The notes below the pieces were generated by a model. The model did not search any database and had not been told where the DNA came from. It saw only the letters and a program-made list of their open reading frames with translations. A stretch of DNA of 64,000 nucleotides, taken from positions 248,001 to 312,000 of the forward strand of contig NZ_PTIX01000009.1 of assembly GCF_002934265.1 (NCBI RefSeq). Reading direction: 5' to 3'. The translations under genes and the position numbers were made by a program. This document shows positions 33,283-44,243 of this stretch, one piece after another. This stretch comes from Actinokineospora auranticolor (GTDB lineage Bacteria; Actinomycetota; Actinomycetes; Mycobacteriales; Pseudonocardiaceae). The stretch's first letter is position 1. Every line of letters begins with the position of its first letter.

Positions 33283-33868
33283 GTCCCAGCCCCACGTGTG
33301 CGGGGACCACAACACACGAAGCCGCCTGGGCGCCCGCGTGACCGAACCAGCCCCGCGTACGCGGGGACGGCGGGAACCTGTCGCCGATGGTGATCACCGT
33401 TTCAGGAACAGCCCCGCGTACGCGGGGACGACTCGTCCGCAGTAGCCCATCGAGACGGGCGCGCCGGATCAGCCCCGCGTGCGAGCCCCGCCTGGGCGGG
33501 GACAACTCCTCGAGTTGCTCGAAGTACACGTCACCGGCGGAACCAGCCCCGCTCGCACGGGGACAACACGGTCAACACCCCGAACTACGTGGGCGAGCTG
33601 GGATCAGCCCCGCAGGCGGGGGGACGACCTTGTCATCGGCGCCTTCTGCCGACGTGGCCCGGGACCAGCCCCGCTCGGGAGGACAACCTGTGTCCGCACC
33701 CCCGCCGCGGTGCCGCTGGGACCAGCCCCGCTCGCGCGGGGACGACATGGGCCGTATCACGGAGAAGGTGTTGGACGCAGGACCAGCCCCGCTCGCGCGG
33801 GGACGACCAGCGCGATGACCACCCGCGGCACGTGTTCGCGGGACCAGCCCCGCGTGCGCGGGGACGAT
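33283..33868 (-). CRISPR. CRISPR array 1, type I-E-like, 10 repeats
   Basis: 28-bp repeats, on the plus strand beginning GGACCAGCCCCGCG and ending GCGGGGACGAC, with mostly 33-bp spacers (61-bp period). Repeat starts: 33283, 33344, 33405, 33466, 33540, 33601, 33662, 33719, 33780, 33841. The inverse strand gives GTCGTCCCCGCG...CTGGTCC, the usual I-E orientation, so transcription should be on the minus strand from a leader at higher coordinates. Repeats at low coordinates are degenerate, as expected for the trailer end. The fourth repeat is a 41-bp chimera and the seventh has lost 2 bp. No cas genes are in the window. Confidence 0.93.
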
Positions 33869-33940
33869 ACTTGCTGACCTGCGGCGTTCCCAGCCGCACC
33901 ACCCATTCTCATTCACTTCCGCGGCTCGCCACCGCCCACT
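33869..33940 (-). promoter_or_regulatory. CRISPR array 1 leader
   Basis: The sequence after the last repeat (ACTTGCTGACCTGCGGC, later TTCTCATTCACTTC) is clearly related to that after array 2 (ACTTGTTGACCTGGGGC, later TTTTCGTTCACTTC). Conservation outside the repeat identifies this side as the leader. Confidence 0.75.
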
Positions 33941-34009
33941 CCCCCAGACCTGTGGACAGGTCCGAGGCATGTGGATAACCCGTCCCCGACACTCAGCGGC
34001 GGTCGACCT

Positions 34010-35038
34010 CTACCCCCGGCTCGGCCGCTTCGGCGGCTCACAACAAGCCACCGCGCACAACGCCCCGTTCGCCGCGCACCCCAGCACCGGGAAGTCCGAC
34101 AGCTTCTCCGCCGTCTCCCCCTGGAGATGTTCCCGCACCAACTCCACCACCAGCTCCGCGAACCGCGCGTCCCCGTTCGGCGTAGCCGCGCGGGCGAAGC
34201 CCATCCCCAGCTCCTCCGCCTTCTCCCGCGCCTCCGTGTCCAGGTCCCACACGACCTCCAGGTGGTCGCTCACGAACCCGATCGGGCACACCACCACCGA
34301 CCGCACACCCGCACCGTGCAGCGCCTCGACATGATCCACGATGTCCGGCTCCAGCCACGGCACCTGCGGCGGCCCCGACCGCGACTGCCACACCACGTCG
34401 TACTCCGCGGCCCCCACCGACTCCGCCACCAGCCGCGACGCCTCCGCCACCTGCCGGGAGTACAGCCGTCCCCCGAACGAGACCGGTCCGGCCGCGAGGT
34501 CCGCCGAGTCCGGTACCGAGTGCGCGGTGAACACCAATCGGTAGTCACCCACAGGAGCAACAGCCCGCACCGCGTCCGCGAAGGCCGCCACGAACAGCGG
34601 GTGGTCGAAGAACTGGCGCAGCTTCACCAGGTCCGGCGCGCCCTCGACCGCGTCCCGCGCCCGCGAGATGTCCTCGTGGTACTGCCTGCACGCCGAGTAC
34701 CCGCCATAGGCGCTCGTCGGGAAGACCAATGCCCGCCGGATCCCGTCATCCCGCATCGTTGCGACGGTGTCTTCCACCATCGGGTGCCAGTTGCGGTTGC
34801 CGAAGTAGATCGGCAGGTCCAGGCCCGCGGCGGCCAGCGCCGACTCGACCGCGGCGATCGCGGAACGGTTCAGTTCATTGATGGGTGACACACCACCGAA
34901 GTGTTGGTAGTGCTTCTCCACCTCGTCCAGGCGAGCGGCCGGGACGCCCCGGCCACGGGTCACGTTCTCCAGGAACGGACGGACGTCGGCGGGCCCCTCC
35001 GGCCCGCCGAAGGACAGCCACAGCAGCGCGTCGGCCAT
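34010..35038 (-). CDS. hemH: Ferrochelatase (coproporphyrin type)
   Basis: 342 aa. Inserts iron into the porphyrin in the last steps of heme synthesis; actinobacteria use the coproporphyrin-dependent route. Family signs are [15 protein letters not shown] at the N-terminus, [15 protein letters not shown], the catalytic His in [10 protein letters not shown], and the Glu in [14 protein letters not shown]. The C-terminus holds Cys residues in [13 protein letters not shown] which could bind the [2Fe-2S] cluster known from actinobacterial enzymes. ATG start 5 nt after the inhA stop, so it is the third gene of the fabG-inhA-hemH operon, as in mycobacteria. Confidence 0.95.
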   Translation of the reverse strand: MADALLWLSFGGPEGPADVRPFLENVTRGRGVPAARLDEVEKHYQHFGGVSPINELNRSAIAAVESALAAAGLDLPIYFGNRNWHPMVEDTVATMRDDGIRRALVFPTSAYGGYSACRQYHEDISRARDAVEGAPDLVKLRQFFDHPLFVAAFADAVRAVAPVGDYRLVFTAHSVPDSADLAAGPVSFGGRLYSRQVAEASRLVAESVGAAEYDVVWQSRSGPPQVPWLEPDIVDHVEALHGAGVRSVVVCPIGFVSDHLEVVWDLDTEAREKAEELGMGFARAATPNGDARFAELVVELVREHLQGETAEKLSDFPVLGCAANGALCAVACCEPPKRPSRG

Positions 35039-35043
35039 GTCGC

Positions 35044-35811
35044 TCAGAGCCCCAGGGCGTGCACGCCCCCGTCGACCCACACCATCGACCCTGTCGTCGC
35101 CGGGAACCAGTCCGACAGCAGCCCGCACACCGACTTCGCGACCGGGATCGCGTCGTCGACGTCCCAGCCGAGCGGCGCCCGGTCGCTCCACCCGGCCTCC
35201 AGCTCACCGAAACCGGGGATCGACTTCGCCGCCATGGTGCGGACCGGGCCCGCCGCGACCAGGTTGACCCGGACGCCCTTCGGGCCTAGCTCGCGCGCCA
35301 GGTACCGGTTCACCGACTCGAACGCGGCCTTCGCCACGCCCATCCAGTTGTACGCGGGCCACGCCACGCGCGCGTCGAAGTCCAGGCCGACGATCGACCC
35401 GCCGGGCCCCATCAGCGGCAGCGCCGCCACGGCGAGCGACTTCAGCGAGAACGCCGACACCTCCACCGCCACCGACACGTCGCTCCACGGTGCGTCCAGG
35501 AACGGCGCCCCGAGACACGACTGCGGAGCGAACCCGATCGAGTGCACCACACCGTCGAGACCGTCGACGTGCTCGCGGACGCGGTCGGCCAGGGAGTCGA
35601 GCTGCTCCGGGTTCTGCACGTCCAACTCGACGACCGGCGCGGGCTTGGGCAGCCGCTTGGCGATCCGCTCGACCAGGCTGAGCCTGCCGAAGCCGGTCAG
35701 CACGACCTCGGCGCCCTGCTCCTGGGCGACCTTGGCGGTGTGGAAGGCGATGGACGCGTCGGTGATCACGCCGGTGATCAGCAGGCGCTTGCCGTCGAGC
35801 AGTCCGGTCAT
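35044..35811 (-). CDS. inhA: Enoyl-[acyl-carrier-protein] reductase, InhA/FabI type
   Basis: 255 aa NADH-dependent enoyl-ACP reductase of fatty acid synthase II. The N-terminal [21 protein letters not shown] is nearly the InhA cofactor motif. SIGFAPQS matches the InhA SIGF.PQ loop, and the catalytic YxxxxxxK is [21 protein letters not shown] is the substrate loop. Between fabG (48 nt upstream) and hemH. In mycobacteria this is the isoniazid target, here presumably for ordinary or very long chain fatty acids. Confidence 0.95.
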   Translation of the reverse strand: MTGLLDGKRLLITGVITDASIAFHTAKVAQEQGAEVVLTGFGRLSLVERIAKRLPKPAPVVELDVQNPEQLDSLADRVREHVDGLDGVVHSIGFAPQSCLGAPFLDAPWSDVSVAVEVSAFSLKSLAVAALPLMGPGGSIVGLDFDARVAWPAYNWMGVAKAAFESVNRYLARELGPKGVRVNLVAAGPVRTMAAKSIPGFGELEAGWSDRAPLGWDVDDAIPVAKSVCGLLSDWFPATTGSMVWVDGGVHALGL

Positions 35812-35859
35812 CGCGGGGTCTCCTCCGGGGGTGTTCTTGGTTGTGCGGTAAGGAAAGTG

Positions 35860-37353
<1,494 letters not shown>

Positions 37354-38144
37354 TCAGTCTGGTGTGGACAGTGGGTCGGTCGCGGGGGTGCTTCCGCGCG
37401 CCGTTGGCGACGACGTTGGGCCACGGGTCGCCGCGGGGGAAGTAGCCCCGGTCGCGCAGGACGGCCTTGGCGTCTCGGAGGTCAGGTAGGTGAGGAAGCG
37501 GCTGAGCGGTCCGTCGTCCTTGCCGCGGCCGTAGGAGTACTCGACGACCCAGACCGGTAGCAGTCCGACTCGTGCTGCGGGCCGATCGTGTTCGTGACGT
37601 CCGCGAAGGCGCTCGACCCGGCGACCTCGAGGGTGCCCTCCGCGCACTTGCCGACCAATCCGCCGGCGCCGTCCGCGAGCAGCACGGTGGTCGACGCGCT
37701 GACGACGACCAGGGCCAGACCGCCCAACACCAGGCTGCGGCCGTTGCCCTTGGTGGTGTCCCGGATGATCCGACCGCCGCGCGGGAAGTTCCGGCACACC
37801 ACCGCGGGTTTCTCGGTGGCCACGCCGGAGAGCAGCACCAGGGAGCTGGTGAGGTCGCTCTCGTGGATCTCCCTGCTCCCCGAGTTGGTGATCCGGACCA
37901 GCGCGAACGCCGGATCCGGCACCAGTCGACCCTTGTCGCGCGGCTCGACCTCGATGAGGTCGATGTCCGGCGCTTCGCGCGGGGTGACGCCGATCGGGGC
38001 GTCGAGGTGCACGCGGTAGGCGATGCGCTTGAGCCACAGGTTCCCCGCGTAGCCGAGGATGGTGACCACCAGCATGACCAAGGCGATCGCGGCCTCGGTG
38101 TTGTTGTTGATCCAGGATCCGATCGCCTGTTGTGCGGGCAGCAC
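37354..38144 (-). pseudogene. PstS-like substrate-binding membrane protein, internally deleted and frameshifted
   Basis: The frame from GTG 38144 encodes a membrane segment (IALVMLVVTILGYAGNLWLK), a beta-rich region, a second membrane segment (SLVLGGLALVVVSASTTVLL) and then CAEGTLEVAGSSAFADVTNTIG, the beginning of a phosphate-binding-protein-like domain. After QHESDC the frame is lost; in the next frame the sequence resumes near the C-terminus of the same domain (VWVVEYSYGRG, SRFLTYLT), then shifts again to AKAVLRDRGYFPRGDPWP. About 200 residues of the binding domain are missing between them. The gene is therefore a recent relic. Confidence 0.75.
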
Positions 38145-38326
38145 GACGGGCCATCTCCCGCACCGGCAAGGTAGTGGTTGTCGATCTTGCCAAACGGCGG
38201 TTCACGGACCGTTGTCGCGGAATTCGCGCGGCGCGGAGGCGGTTGTCCAGGAATTGACCAGTGGTGGTGCCCGCTATTCCATGGATGGACAGGCGTGGCC
38301 TTGTTCCCGGTTCGCGTTCGGATTGG

Positions 38327-38354
38327 GCGCCCGGCCTGGTGGGTGGCCGGGCGC
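38327..38354 (-). terminator. Terminator of the moxR-DUF58-VWA operon
   Basis: Perfect 10-bp stem GCGCCCGGCC / GGCCGGGCGC, 8-nt loop, 9 nt after the VWA stop. Confidence 0.7.
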
Positions 38355-38362
38355 TTTCGCGG

Positions 38363-39352
38363 TCAGGGTAGCCGTTGGCTCAGGACGAGGGAGCCCGCGG
38401 CGGCGATGAGTGCCGCGATGGTGCCGAGGATGAGCCACGGTCGGCTGGCGTCGGCTTCCTTGATCTCGTAGCCGATCTGCTCGCCGAGGGTGTCGTAGAC
38501 CTTGCGGAGTTGGTCGGCCGTCGCCGCCTTGTAGAAATCGCCCGCGGAGAGGGAGGCGATTTCTTTCATGGCGTCGTCGTCGACGGCTACCGATTGGGTG
38601 CGGCCTTCGATTTCCACCGTGCCGTCGGCGGTGCCGAAGGAGATCGTGGTGATGGGGATCTTGCGTTCCGCGGCGGCTTTGGCGGCGGTGAAGGAGCCGC
38701 GGGGGTCGTCCTCGTTCTCCGTCGGGATGGTCTGTTTTCCGTCCGACATGAGGACTATGCGCGCGGGCGGGGGGCCGTCCGGGCCGCCGACGACCTGGGA
38801 GAAGCCGTCGATCGACTGGAGGGCGGCGAAGATGGCCTCGCCGGTCGCGGTGGACTGGGCGAGTTTCAGGTTGTCGATGGCCTTCGCGACGCCGCCGCGG
38901 TCGGTGGTCGGGGCGACCAGGACCGTCGCGGTGCCGGCGAAGGTGATGAGGCCGAGGTTGACGCCCGGGGTCAGGCCCTCGGCGAACGACTTGGCCGCCA
39001 CCTGGGCCGCTTTGAGGCGCGTCGGCGCGACGTCGGTCGCCTCCATGGACAGCGAGACGTCGATGACCAGCATGACCGTCGCCCGGTTGCGCGGGACCCG
39101 CTGCTCGGCCGTCGGGCCCGCCATGGCCGTGGTCAACAGCATCAGCGCGAGGACGAGCACGATCGCGGGGATGTGCCGCAGGCGGCTCGGACCTCTCGGC
39201 GCGACCTTTTCCAGGAGTTCGAGATTGGTGAAGCGCAGCGTCCGCTTGCGGCGCATGCGTTGCACCATGACGTAACCGACGACCAGCGCGCCGATCGCCA
39301 CCAGGAGCAGGAACCACCAGGGGGCGGAGAAGTTCCGGAAACTCAACGTCAC
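38363..39352 (-). CDS. VWA-domain membrane protein (BatA/Rv1481-like)
   Basis: 329 aa. Two N-terminal membrane helices (~12-30 and ~60-78), a VWA domain with perfect MIDAS (VIDVSLSM, T in LITFAGTATVLV region, MSDGKQT) and a C-terminal membrane helix (PWLILGTIAALIAAAGSLVL). It corresponds to Rv1481 of M. tuberculosis and BatA of the aerotolerance operons. GTG start overlapping the DUF58 stop by 4 nt. Likely works with the MoxR ATPase in envelope protein maturation. Confidence 0.9.
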   Translation of the reverse strand: MTLSFRNFSAPWWFLLLVAIGALVVGYVMVQRMRRKRTLRFTNLELLEKVAPRGPSRLRHIPAIVLVLALMLLTTAMAGPTAEQRVPRNRATVMLVIDVSLSMEATDVAPTRLKAAQVAAKSFAEGLTPGVNLGLITFAGTATVLVAPTTDRGGVAKAIDNLKLAQSTATGEAIFAALQSIDGFSQVVGGPDGPPPARIVLMSDGKQTIPTENEDDPRGSFTAAKAAAERKIPITTISFGTADGTVEIEGRTQSVAVDDDAMKEIASLSAGDFYKAATADQLRKVYDTLGEQIGYEIKEADASRPWLILGTIAALIAAAGSLVLSQRLP

Positions 39353-40299
39353 GCCGCACCCCCCGACCAGCGGCGTTTGCGGGCCACGACGAAACGCACC
39401 GTGTCGGCGATCCAGTCGGAATCGGTGCGCAGGACCAGGTGTCCGCTGCCCGCCCGGCGAATGCCCGCGGCCACCGCGTCCCGGTGTTCCGCGGCCGCGG
39501 CGGCGAATTCCTTGCGCAGCAAAGGGGAAGCGGTCACCTCGCGTTGACGACCGGTTTCCGGGTCCGCCAGGACGACGGTGCCGACGTCCGGCAAATCCAC
39601 GTCACGCGGGTCCACCACCTCGACCGAAATCAGTTCGTGCCGCAGCGACAAAGCGCGCAGCGGGCGCTGCCACTCCGTGTCGCCGAGGAAATCCGAGACG
39701 ACCACGGCGAGCCCGCGGCGGCGCGGTGGTCTGCGCAGCTGCTCGATCGCCTGCGTCAGGTCGCCGCGCACACCCTCCGTCGCGCGGGGGGTTTCCGCGA
39801 CCTTGCGGACGAGGCCGCGCGCGTGGGCGAGCCCGCCGCGCGCCGGGACGCGAATGGTGCGTTCGCCGGTGGAGATCAACGCACCGATGCGGTTGCCGCC
39901 GCCCCGGGTCAGGTGCGCGATGGCCGCCACGGCCGCGACGGCGAGGTCGCGCTTCTCGCAGCCCGCGGTGCCGAAGTCGAGGCTGGCGGACAGGTCGACC
40001 ACCACCCACGTCTCCAGCTCGCGGTCGGCGACCGTCTCGCGGATGTGCGGGACCGTGGTGCGCGCGGTGACGGCCCAGTCCATCCGGCGCACGTCGTCGC
40101 CGGGCTGGTACGGGCGGGCCTCACCGGGCTCGGAGCCGGGACCCGGCACGAGACCGAGGTGGTTGCCCTGCAGCAGGCCGTCGAGCCTGCGCCGGACGTC
40201 GATCTCCAGCAGCCGCAGCCCCGCCTCCATGCGGTCGCCGCGCAGCACCGGGGGGACCCAGTTCGGGCGCTCGCCGTCGGTGTTCCTCTGCTTGCTCAC
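39349..40299 (-). CDS. DUF58 domain protein (Rv1480-like)
   Basis: 316 aa. DUF58 signature GEARPYQPGDDVRRMDWAVTART (in part: RPYQPGDDVRRMDW) near residue 65, followed by a VWA-like fold (TWVVVDLSASLDFG, AVVVSDFLGD). Soluble, so it would dock to the membrane VWA protein. Between moxR and the VWA gene with 4-nt overlaps on both sides. Confidence 0.9.
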   Translation of the reverse strand: MSKQRNTDGERPNWVPPVLRGDRMEAGLRLLEIDVRRRLDGLLQGNHLGLVPGPGSEPGEARPYQPGDDVRRMDWAVTARTTVPHIRETVADRELETWVVVDLSASLDFGTAGCEKRDLAVAAVAAIAHLTRGGGNRIGALISTGERTIRVPARGGLAHARGLVRKVAETPRATEGVRGDLTQAIEQLRRPPRRRGLAVVVSDFLGDTEWQRPLRALSLRHELISVEVVDPRDVDLPDVGTVVLADPETGRQREVTASPLLRKEFAAAAAEHRDAVAAGIRRAGSGHLVLRTDSDWIADTVRFVVARKRRWSGGAA

Positions 40300-41369
40300 G
40301 GCCTGCCGTTCACCCCGGCCGCCGCCGGGTGCCCGACCGGCTGCTGGGGTCGCGCGGAGACCTGCGGGAGCGGCACGGTCTGCAGGACGCGGGAGATCAT
40401 GTGGTCGATCGGCACGCCGTCGGCCAACGCGTCGTAGGAGAGCACGAGCCGGTGGCGCAGCACATCGGGGACCACGTCCACGACGTCCTGCGGCAACACG
40501 TAGTCCCGGCCGCGCACCAGTGCGAGAGCCCGCGAAGCCGCAACGATGCCAAGGCTCGCACGCGGCGAAGCACCGTAGGCGATCCAGCCCGCAACGTCGC
40601 TGAGCCCGTGCTCGGCGGGCGTGCGCGTTGCGAGCACCAACCGCACGGTGTAGTCGACGAGCGCGTGGTGCACGAAGACACTGGAGGCGACGCCCTGGAG
40701 CCGGACGAGTTCCTCGGGGGTCAGCACCTGACTCGGCTCCGGAGGGGTGACACCCATCCGGTAGACGATCTCGCGCTCCTCCTCGACGGAGGGGTACTCG
40801 ACGATGATCTTGAACAGGAAGCGGTCGCGCTGCGCCTCGGGCAGCGGGTAGACGCCCTCGTTCTCGATCGGGTTCTGCGTGGCCAGCACGAGGAACGGCG
40901 TCGGCATGGGGAAGGTCTTGCCGCCGATGGAGACGTGCCGCTCGGCCATCACCTCCAGCATCGCCGACTGCACCTTCGCGGGCGCGCGGTTGATCTCGTC
41001 GGCGAGCACGAAGTTGGCGACCACCGGCCCCAGCTCCACGTCGAAGCGCTCACTGCCCTGCCGGTAGATGCGCGTGCCGAGGATGTCGGCGGGCACCAGG
41101 TCGGGGGTGAACTGCACGCGCGAGAACGAGCCGCCGACGACGCGGGCGAAGGTCTCGACGGCGAGGGTCTTGGCGACGCCGGGGACGCCCTCGAGGAGGA
41201 GGTGCCCCTTGGCCAGCAGACCGACGAGCATCCGCTCGACCAGGCGGTCCTGCCCGACGATCACCCGCTTGACCTCGAACACGGTCCGTTCGAGCAACTG
41301 CGCGTCGCGCGCGGGGGTGGTGGGCGTCTCGCTCGCGAGCTCGGCCTGCCCAGGCTCGGTCACCGGCAT
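40296..41369 (-). CDS. moxR: MoxR-family AAA+ ATPase (MoxR1-like)
   Basis: 357 aa. Walker A LLEGVPGVAKTL (~60), Walker B FVLADEINRAPAKVQSAML, sensor 1 LATQNPIENEGVYPLPEAQRDRF with the arginine finger. First gene of the moxR-DUF58-VWA operon, which precedes fabG-inhA-hemH as Rv1479-Rv1481 do in M. tuberculosis. Such ATPases act as chaperones for specific enzymes or envelope factors. ATG start; promoter in the 62-bp gap from mobA or further upstream. Confidence 0.92.
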   Translation of the reverse strand: MPVTEPGQAELASETPTTPARDAQLLERTVFEVKRVIVGQDRLVERMLVGLLAKGHLLLEGVPGVAKTLAVETFARVVGGSFSRVQFTPDLVPADILGTRIYRQGSERFDVELGPVVANFVLADEINRAPAKVQSAMLEVMAERHVSIGGKTFPMPTPFLVLATQNPIENEGVYPLPEAQRDRFLFKIIVEYPSVEEEREIVYRMGVTPPEPSQVLTPEELVRLQGVASSVFVHHALVDYTVRLVLATRTPAEHGLSDVAGWIAYGASPRASLGIVAASRALALVRGRDYVLPQDVVDVVPDVLRHRLVLSYDALADGVPIDHMISRVLQTVPLPQVSARPQQPVGHPAAAGVNGRP

Positions 41370-41431
41370 CCTCCTCTAAGCCTACGGTTCCGGGTACAGC
41401 CAACCGCACCGACGGTGAGAGCCCTGTGAAC

Positions 41432-41989
41432 TCATTCTGGGAACGCGTCGAGATCGCTGGGAACGTCGATGTCCCGGGCGGAACCGTCCATATCGTCCAC
41501 TCGGACGGGTGACAGCGGGGTGAGGGTGCCGCGGAGGGAGGCGTTGGCGGAGTCCGCCGGGAGAGCTCGGCGGAGGAGGTCGGTGGGCCAGGCGCTGAGG
41601 AGCCACTGGGGATGGTGGTCGCTGTCGGTGAGGACGGCACCGGTGTGGGTGACCGCCTGGCGGAGGCGGGTAATGGTGGTGGGGGTGATTTGCGGGAGGT
41701 CGGCGGCGAGGAGGACGACTCGGTCGGTGGTGATGAGGTCGAGGCCGGCGGCCAGGGCGGCGAGGGGGCCGGAGCCGGGGGTGGGTTCGCGGGTCCAGCG
41801 GACCTTTGCCTCGGTTTCGCGCCTGGGGCCGACGATGACGATCTCGTGGGCGCCGGGGAGGGCGGCGAGGACGCGGTCGAGGAGGGTTCGGCCTCGGATG
41901 ATGAGGCCGGGCTTGTCGACACCGCCGAGGCGTCGTCCGGCTCCGCCCGCGAGGACGACGGCGGACCATGGCTGTTCCACGTGCACCAT
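41432..41989 (-). CDS. mobA: Molybdenum cofactor guanylyltransferase-like protein
   Basis: 185 aa nucleotidyltransferase of the MobA/MobA-like group, which transfers GMP (or CMP/NDP) to molybdopterin. The N-terminal VVLAGGAGRRLGGVDKPGL is the LAGGxSxRMGxxK motif; LLAADLPQITP supplies the metal-binding Asp, and GSGPLAALAAGL the second GPL loop. No other molybdenum cofactor gene is near. ATG at 41989. The specificity (MobA vs MocA-like or CofC-like) cannot be fixed. Confidence 0.85.
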   Translation of the reverse strand: MVHVEQPWSAVVLAGGAGRRLGGVDKPGLIIRGRTLLDRVLAALPGAHEIVIVGPRRETEAKVRWTREPTPGSGPLAALAAGLDLITTDRVVLLAADLPQITPTTITRLRQAVTHTGAVLTDSDHHPQWLLSAWPTDLLRRALPADSANASLRGTLTPLSPVRVDDMDGSARDIDVPSDLDAFPE

Positions 41990-42120
41990 GAGAACACTTC
42001 GGCGCGGAGAAGCCCCGCTGCGGACGGGGCTACCGAACCAACGCGTTAGGGCGATCGGCGCGGAGGACGCGACCAGCTCTGGCTGACTTCGGGGCAACCG
42101 TCGTGGCGCTGGTCATCACG

Positions 42121-43419
42121 GGACCAACCCCGCATGCGCGCGGACAACCCGAGCTCGATGGCCCGTCGATGAGCGCGGCAGGACGAGCCTCGCGTGCGCG
42201 GGGACGACTGGCCCTCGGCGAGCAGCCCATCGGAGACGAGCGGACCAGCCCCACGTGCGTGGGGACGGCAACCCGGCTGGAGGAAACGGCAGGCGTTGAC
42301 GGGAGCAGCCCACGTGCGCGGGGATGATCTCGACCCCCGAGAACGATCAGCCCTGCGGGCGGACCAGCCCCGCATGCGCGGGGTCGACATGGCCGGGCAG
42401 GTCGGGCGCCTGGGCAGTGTCGGACCAGCCCCGCGGGTGCGGGACGACACCGGGGCGATCTTCTTCCTAGGCATCATCCTGGGACCAGCCCCGCGTAGGC
42501 GGGGACGACGCGTGCTGGCCTCGGCACCGCACAGACCGTTCGAAGCGGCCCGCGTGGGCGGGGACGACTTCGTGTTCTCAGGCTGGCGCGTCACCACCGG
42601 CGGAGCAGCCCCGCGTGCGCGGAGATGACGCCTCCACCAACTCTCGCGCACCACATGGGTCCGGAGCAGCCCGCGTGCGCGGAGACGACATCGCCAGCGT
42701 GTTGTTCTCCAACTGCTCCGACGGAGCAGTTGCGCGTGTGCGGAGACGCCGCCTGCCGCAACCCCGCGCTGGCCAAGCAGGCGGGAGCAGCCCGCGTGCG
42801 CGGGGACGGCATCGGACAGGCCACCGCAGTGCCGAACGCGGTGGGAGTAGCCCCGCGTGCGCGAGGACGACGGATACGCCACCTCGCCCCTGCAGGGCTG
42901 GTGGGGATCAGCCCAGCGTGCGCGGGACGACCCCAGGGTCTCCATCGCGCGGCGCAGTCGGCTCAGAGCGGCCCCGCGTGCGCAGGGACGACACCTGGAT
43001 CTTGCTGGCGGCGGTCTCGTACCGCGGAGCAGCCCACATGCGCGGGGACGGCTGCTCAAGGGCGCGTTCGAGGATCTCCAGGTCGGGACCAGCCCCGCGA
43101 GCGCGGGGACGACATCTTCTCCCCCTGCCGCCACCCAGTGACGACCGGAGCAGCCCCGCGTGCGCGGGGACGACCACCTCACACACCAGGGCGTCGATCG
43201 TGTCGGTGGGAGCAGCCCCACGTGAGCGGGGACGACATCCACAGCGTGACCAGGGAGGGACCGCCCACCGGAGCAGCCCCGCGTGCGCGGGGATGACGCG
43301 CCGAGCCGTTGGAGCGTGAGCAGCGGCGAGGGAGCAGCCCCGCGTGCGCGGGGACGACATCGCCTCCGACCTCGACGTGGACGCCGAGTCCGGAGCAGCC
43401 CCGCGTGCGCGGGGACGAC
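42121..43419 (-). CRISPR. CRISPR array 2, type I-E-like, 22 repeats
   Basis: 22 repeats of about 28 bp with 32-33-bp spacers, at about 42121, 42181, 42242, 42302, 42361, 42422, 42482, 42542, 42602, 42662, 42723, 42783, 42844, 42904, 42965, 43025, 43085, 43146, 43208, 43269, 43331 and 43392. The plus-strand form is GGAGCAGCCCCGCGTGCG...GGGGACGAC; older repeats have GGACCAG as in array 1. Repeats near 43.4 kb are identical and those below 43.1 kb increasingly mutated, so leader is at the right and transcription on the minus strand. Possible further decayed repeats exist at 42007 and 42063. No cas genes in the window. Confidence 0.93.
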
Positions 43420-43480
43420 ACTTGTTGACCTGGGGCTTTGTCGGCCGTTCTGCTCATTTTCGTTCACTTCGGGCGTGCCG
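43420..43480 (-). promoter_or_regulatory. CRISPR array 2 leader
   Basis: ACTTGTTGACCTGGGGC directly after the last repeat, then CTCATTTTCGTTCACTTC. It aligns without large gaps to the array 1 leader over about 52 nt. Confidence 0.75.
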
Positions 43481-43573
43481 GGTAGGGCGGGTGGCGCGGC
43501 CGGGGGCGTCGAGGATAGGTCTTGCGGTTCGGGGGCGGCGTGCCGTGGCAGGCTGACTATGGTCCGGATTGAA

Positions 43574-43607
43574 TAGTTGACACTGACTAGTTGGGTCAGG
43601 ATAGTTG
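43574..43607 (+). promoter_or_regulatory. Triple TAGTTG motif upstream of PadR gene
   Basis: TAGTTG occurs at 43574, 43588 and 43602, exactly 14 bp apart, ending 24 bp before the start codon. Probably an operator for the PadR regulator. Confidence 0.45.
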
Positions 43608-43631
43608 GTCCTGGCTAGAGATGAGGGTGTG

Positions 43632-44243
43632 GTGGCCAAGAGGCGTTCGGTGGGCAATCCGCTGGCGTTGGCGGTGTTGGCGAACCTGCTCCTCGAGCCC
43701 CTGCACCCCTATGAGATGGGGCGCAGGCTCAAGGAGACCGGGAAGGACCGCAACATCAAGTACAACCGGGGTTCGCTCTACATGGTCGTCGAGCAGCTCC
43801 GGAAGGCGGGCTTCATCGCCGAGCAGGAAACCGTGCGGGACACCGCCCGGCCGGAGCGCACCGTCTACGCGCTCACCGACGCCGGGCGGGTCGAGTTGGA
43901 CGACTGGATGCGTGAGCTGGTCGCGAAACCCGAGCACGAGTACCCCAAGTTCGGGGTCGCGCTGTCCCTGCTCGGCGTCCTCGAACCGACCGTCGCGGTC
44001 GGGTTGCTCGGGGAGCGGTTGGCCGCGCTCGACCGCGAGGCCGAGGCGATCAGCAGGGAAACCGAGAGCACGCTCGACCAGGGCGTGCTGTGGGTCTTCC
44101 TCGTCGAGGAGAACTACCGCCTGGCCGTGCTGGACGCCGAGCGCCGGTTCGTCACCACCCTCATCGAGGCCCTCAAGAGCACGGACTACGTCCGCGCCTG
44201 GCACGAGATGTTCGACGAGGGGAAACAGACATGGGAGCGGTAA
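43632..44243 (+). CDS. PadR-family regulator (long type)
   Basis: 203 aa. Winged helix at the N-terminus (NPLALAVLANLLLEPLHPYEMG, YNRGSLYMVVEQLRKAGF) with the wing RPERTVYALTDAGR, followed by a C-terminal Vir/PadR-type helical domain with a coiled segment (LGERLAALDREAEAISRETES). GTG at 43632 or 43629; GAGG at 43623-43626 fits 43632. It overlaps the monooxygenase gene by 13 bp and likely represses the pair. Confidence 0.9.
   Translation: MAKRRSVGNPLALAVLANLLLEPLHPYEMGRRLKETGKDRNIKYNRGSLYMVVEQLRKAGFIAEQETVRDTARPERTVYALTDAGRVELDDWMRELVAKPEHEYPKFGVALSLLGVLEPTVAVGLLGERLAALDREAEAISRETESTLDQGVLWVFLVEENYRLAVLDAERRFVTTLIEALKSTDYVRAWHEMFDEGKQTWER

Noticed and set aside
42046-43467. Long open frames through CRISPR array 2 (also 33122-33977 in array 1)
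   Set aside because: They only reflect the repeated GC-rich repeat units; the translations are repetitive (RTRGCS-type) and cover the spacers.
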